From an uncultured Thermomicrobiales bacterium (GTDB taxonomy: Bacteria; Chloroflexota; Chloroflexia; Thermomicrobiales; CADCWN01), in the NCBI GenBank assembly GCA_902806415.1, contig CADCWN010000053.1, positions 1-54,360 on the forward strand: 54,360 nucleotides of DNA, in the 5' to 3' direction. The notes beneath the pieces were generated by a model. The model did no database searches. It was not told where the DNA came from and saw only the letters and a program-made list of their open reading frames with translations. The translations under genes were made by a program, and so were the position numbers. Shown here one piece after another: positions 52,329 to 54,360 of the stretch (its first letter is position 1; each line of letters starts with the position of its first letter).

Positions 52329-52430
52329 ATGGAGTATCTCGCGGCACAACTCTTCGCGCTGATCATGATCTGGTTGCCGCTGTGTGCGCTAACCCTCTTG
52401 CCCTTTGTCGCTATTGTGCTGCCGGAGTGA
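52329..52430 (+). CDS. Small 33-residue membrane protein
   Basis: ATG 52329 with GGGGAGG upstream. Almost the entire product is one hydrophobic helix (LFALIMIWLPLCALTLLPFV). An upstream ATG (52305) would add eight residues. It is probably a membrane peptide; no function can be assigned. The next gene begins 27 bases later, so they may be one unit. Confidence 0.5.
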   Translation: MEYLAAQLFALIMIWLPLCALTLLPFVAIVLPE

Positions 52431-52457
52431 CCGTGCTGGTGGCGCGTCGTTGTCGCT

Positions 52458-52799
52458 GTGCTTGGTGGGTATCTCATCCTCGTCGGCGTCACCGGCATGT
52501 ACATCTACATGATTGTCCCGGTGCAGTACACCAAGTATCACATCTGGACGCGCGATCCCGCGTCGAGTTCGCTGGGTGAGCAGTATGGCGAGGCGATTGA
52601 GCGCGCGAGGTCGATTGCGGTGCGGGAGCCGGAGGCCGCGCGGCAGTTGCGCGAGCGTATGGAGCAGGATCGGCGGGATTTTTTGGATGATTGGCTACGA
52701 CTCTGCCTCTTTGGGTTGGCGGGGCCGCTCCTGTTGTTGCTGCGGGTCTGGCGCAGGGGTTGGCGTGGCGGGGTGTGGTGGGAGGAGGCAGGAGCATAA
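52458..52799 (+). CDS. Small membrane protein with two hydrophobic ends
   Basis: 113 residues from GTG 52458. An N-terminal helix (YLILVGVTGMYIYMIVPV), a charged middle (GEAIERARSIAVREPEAARQ, RERMEQDRRDFLDDW), and a C-terminal helix (LCLFGLAGPLLLLLRVW). No family recognised. No clear ribosome site, so translational coupling to the small gene before it is plausible. The charged middle suggests a cytoplasmic or coiled-coil segment. Confidence 0.55.
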   Translation: MLGGYLILVGVTGMYIYMIVPVQYTKYHIWTRDPASSSLGEQYGEAIERARSIAVREPEAARQLRERMEQDRRDFLDDWLRLCLFGLAGPLLLLLRVWRRGWRGGVWWEEAGA

Positions 52800-52970
52800 G
52801 ATTAATTCCCGGCTGGTGCAGCGCCTTTCACCGCAGCGGACGCCGCGCACCTTCGCTACCCGCTATTGGCTGGCCCGTCTCGGGATCGATGGCGCGGTAC
52901 TGACCCGTGCGCGGGTTGTTTCGGTGCCAGGCTCGTCGCAGCGAGGCGGTGCTGGTGCCCCGACGCGCGC

Positions 52971-53486
52971 TCAGCAGTCGAACACCGACCAGCAGATGTC
53001 GTTCCGCAACCGCTGGTCGTCGAGGACGAGCGCGCGGATCGCCCCCGGGAGCTGGTCGCGTTGCCACCGGCACTCGCGTCGCCCCGCGCTCTCGCCCTCC
53101 CCCGTCGGCGCGGCGGCACGCGCGGCCTTGATCGCGTAGGCGGCCGCGCCGAGCTCGTGCGCGGCGACGTGCGCGACCGCCGCCGCCTGACCGGCAGCGT
53201 ACGCGGCATGCCGCGCCGCGCCACGCAGGTCCCTGGCCGCGCCCATTGCATGGCCGGCTGCCGTGCGCGCCTGGGACATGGTGATCTCGCCGCGCGCCCA
53301 GGCCCGAGCCTGCTCGATCGCGTGACGCGGCCGCGGGTCCTCAGGCTGAGACGACTCGAAGAGGTCGAGGACGTGCTCCGCGCACGATGCCGCCCACAGG
53401 GCGAGGAGCTGATGATCCGCATCGGTGAGCGTCCCACCGCGGCGGATAGTGATGAAGCGAGGGTCGCGATCTTTGGGGAGGATCAC
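52971..53486 (-). CDS. Orphan Imm5-like immunity protein
   Basis: 171 residues from GTG 53486, chosen for the AAGGGG site before it; an earlier GTG (53558) is in the same open frame but its extra residues are not family-like. DPRFITIRRGGTLTDADHQLLALWAASCAEHVL, the DPRPRHAIEQARAWARGEI signature, and the Ala-rich helical repeats AAGHAMGAARDLRGAARHAAYAAG match the putative immunity protein group (Imm5-like). Such proteins protect against polymorphic toxins, but no toxin gene is near; only a broken methyltransferase lies upstream. Confidence 0.78.
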   Translation of the reverse strand: MILPKDRDPRFITIRRGGTLTDADHQLLALWAASCAEHVLDLFESSQPEDPRPRHAIEQARAWARGEITMSQARTAAGHAMGAARDLRGAARHAAYAAGQAAAVAHVAAHELGAAAYAIKAARAAAPTGEGESAGRRECRWQRDQLPGAIRALVLDDQRLRNDICWSVFDC

Positions 53487-53576
53487 TGCCAGTACCCCTT
53501 CCGCGCGCCCCTGCCCGACGAAGAGTGGGTGGCGAGCCGCCGCAGCATCGCTATCCACCGCCCGTATCCCCGCGCC

Positions 53577-54137
53577 CTACGTCGATCCGGCGGCCGCCCA
53601 GGCGGCGTAGCCGCGCAGCGTGACGCCGGGCGGGGCGGGCATGATCGCGGTGAGCGCCCCGGCGTGCTCCTTGACCGCGACCAGCCCGCCGGGGCGGACC
53701 ACCCGCCGGAACTCGGCGAGGGCGGTCATCAGTTCGTCGTCGGTGAGGTACTGCGAGGTATTGGCGAACCACACTGCGTCGAAGCTGGCGTCGGGGTAGG
53801 GCAGCGCGAGGACCCTACCGACTTGGGCCTCCACTGGGCACGGCAGACCCTACGCGGCCACCCGGCGCTCCACCAGCGCCAGATTGTCGGGGGCGAGGTC
53901 GAGGGCCGCCAGCCTCCCGCTCGGGCCGACCAGCTCGGCCAGCCACGACAGGAAGGAGCCGGCGCCGCTCGCGGCGTCGAGCACGCGCCAGCCGGGCCGG
54001 ATGCCCACCGCGCGCAGCTGCGCCTCGTATTCCGGTCGCGCCATCTCGAAATGGACGTCGAGCCAGTCGCTCCCGGTGAGCGCCTGCCCCGTCGAGGATG
54101 CGTGCCCCCCCGGCCCGGTTCCCTGCTCCCCGGTCAT
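53577..54137 (-). pseudogene. SAM methyltransferase gene with in-frame amber stop and truncated 3' end
   Basis: From ATG 54137 (GGGAG upstream): VLDAASGAGSFLSWLAELVG (motif I), LAALDLAPDNLALVERRVAA, then TAG (53850-53852) in frame, and after it the same frame continues VGRVLALPYPDASFDAVWFA and VVRPGGLVAVKEHAG, the usual later motifs. A second stop at 53577-53579 ends it after AAWAAAGST, short of normal length. One base change would repair the first stop. Read as a pseudogene, or as a gene with a sequencing error. Confidence 0.75.
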
Positions 54138-54249
54138 GCCCACATCTCCCGCTTGCATCTCCCGTTCTCACACTTCGGAGGGGCATCGTAGCCCCTGCCG
54201 CCGCTCGGTGCAAACAAGTGTCGGATAAGTCGGGTCTTGCCGCCTTTCG

Positions 54250-54360
54250 ATGATCCGGCGTGTAGACCTCGTTGCGATCCTCCCTGGCGTGGCTGGTATC
54301 CCGGAGGTGCGTTTGGATATGGCCGAACGCTATGGGCGTTCACCCGCGAGCACTCGCCCA
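54250..54360 (+). CDS. Partial ORF at the right edge, unrecognised
   Basis: Open frame from ATG 54250 (RRVDLVAILPGVAGIPEVRL) that runs off the window. No ribosome site visible and no family recognised from 37 codons. It might be the start of a real gene or chance. Confidence 0.2.
   Translation, partial: MIRRVDLVAILPGVAGIPEVRLDMAERYGRSPASTRP

Noticed and set aside
52828-53073. Minus-strand ORF whose end reads RTGQYRAIDPETGQPIAGS
   Set aside because: Protein-like tail, but it overlaps the Imm5-like gene in another frame and has no start or context. It may be a relic of a toxin end; too weak to call.
53577-53852. Two in-frame TAG codons in the methyltransferase region suggesting a recoded amber codon
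   Set aside because: Many intact genes here end in TAG (for example 7-kb to 24-kb genes), so TAG is an ordinary stop; a mutation is simpler.

Overview
The window is high-GC bacterial chromosome (roughly 68-70% G+C by eye) with no rRNA, tRNA, CRISPR array or complete insertion sequence that I could see. Gene style suggests a Chloroflexota bacterium of the Thermomicrobia type: a secreted glycosidase with N-terminal repeats of the QYFER...HPE kind, a BTAD/NB-ARC/TPR regulator, many VOC proteins, sugar-acid enzymes, and intergenic spacers packed with short palindromic repeats. This placement is an inference from gene content.

Layout. 1-1326 (-): 5' part of a secreted Gly-rich/Ig-like/MBG surface protein with two compensating frameshifts, running off the left edge. 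1620-13507 (+): a large BTAD regulator, a serine hydrolase, then a carbohydrate/sugar-acid block (mannonate-dehydratase-like enzyme, secreted glycosidase, two HpcH/HpaI aldolases, a VOC protein, a D-2-hydroxyacid dehydrogenase). 13941-20697 (+): a four-gene phospho-signalling operon: zinc-ribbon Ser/Thr kinase, VWA protein, zinc-ribbon FHA protein, and a pseudokinase-PP2C phosphatase fusion. 20836-29612 (+): methyltransferase, alditol-oxidase-like flavoprotein, GH4 glycosidase, Tex, an RHH antitoxin, VapBC, and a galactonate-dehydratase-like enzyme. 29716-31826: two VOC genes divergent from an HxlR regulator. 32254-35186 (+): alpha/beta hydrolase, an unrecognised protein, an amidohydrolase. 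35386-38162: PPOX, DHFR-like and DUF899 genes divergent from an HxlR-SCP2 regulator. 38473-44064 (-): methyltransferase, large polytopic membrane protein, ClbS/DfsB-like protein, C45 peptidase. 44694-52799 (+): small protein, TetR, MMPL exporter, TspO-like protein, SDR, dihydropyrimidinase-like enzyme, two small membrane proteins. 52971-54137 (-): orphan Imm5-like immunity protein and a broken methyltransferase.

How the genes work together. The enzymes fit oxidation and dehydration of plant-derived sugars and sugar acids, with secreted and cytoplasmic glycosidases feeding dehydratases, aldolases and dehydrogenases. The kinase/FHA/VWA/phosphatase operon is a self-contained phosphothreonine switch with no secretion-system genes nearby. 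TetR and the MMPL exporter share an operator (CTTAT-N6-ATAAG), so they form a regulated export unit.

The non-coding DNA is unusually structured: (i) heptamer tandem repeats (GTCGTGA, GTCCGTA, GTACGAA, GTGCCGA, GTGACGA) that start at or supply gene stop codons; (ii) nested-palindrome elements of about 92 and 300 bp; (iii) a double-hairpin family with a GGCCACGAAG-like core and stems that differ in sequence but keep pairing; (iv) a 127-bp element with terminal inverted repeats inserted at the 3' end of a regulator gene; (v) several truncated gene remnants.
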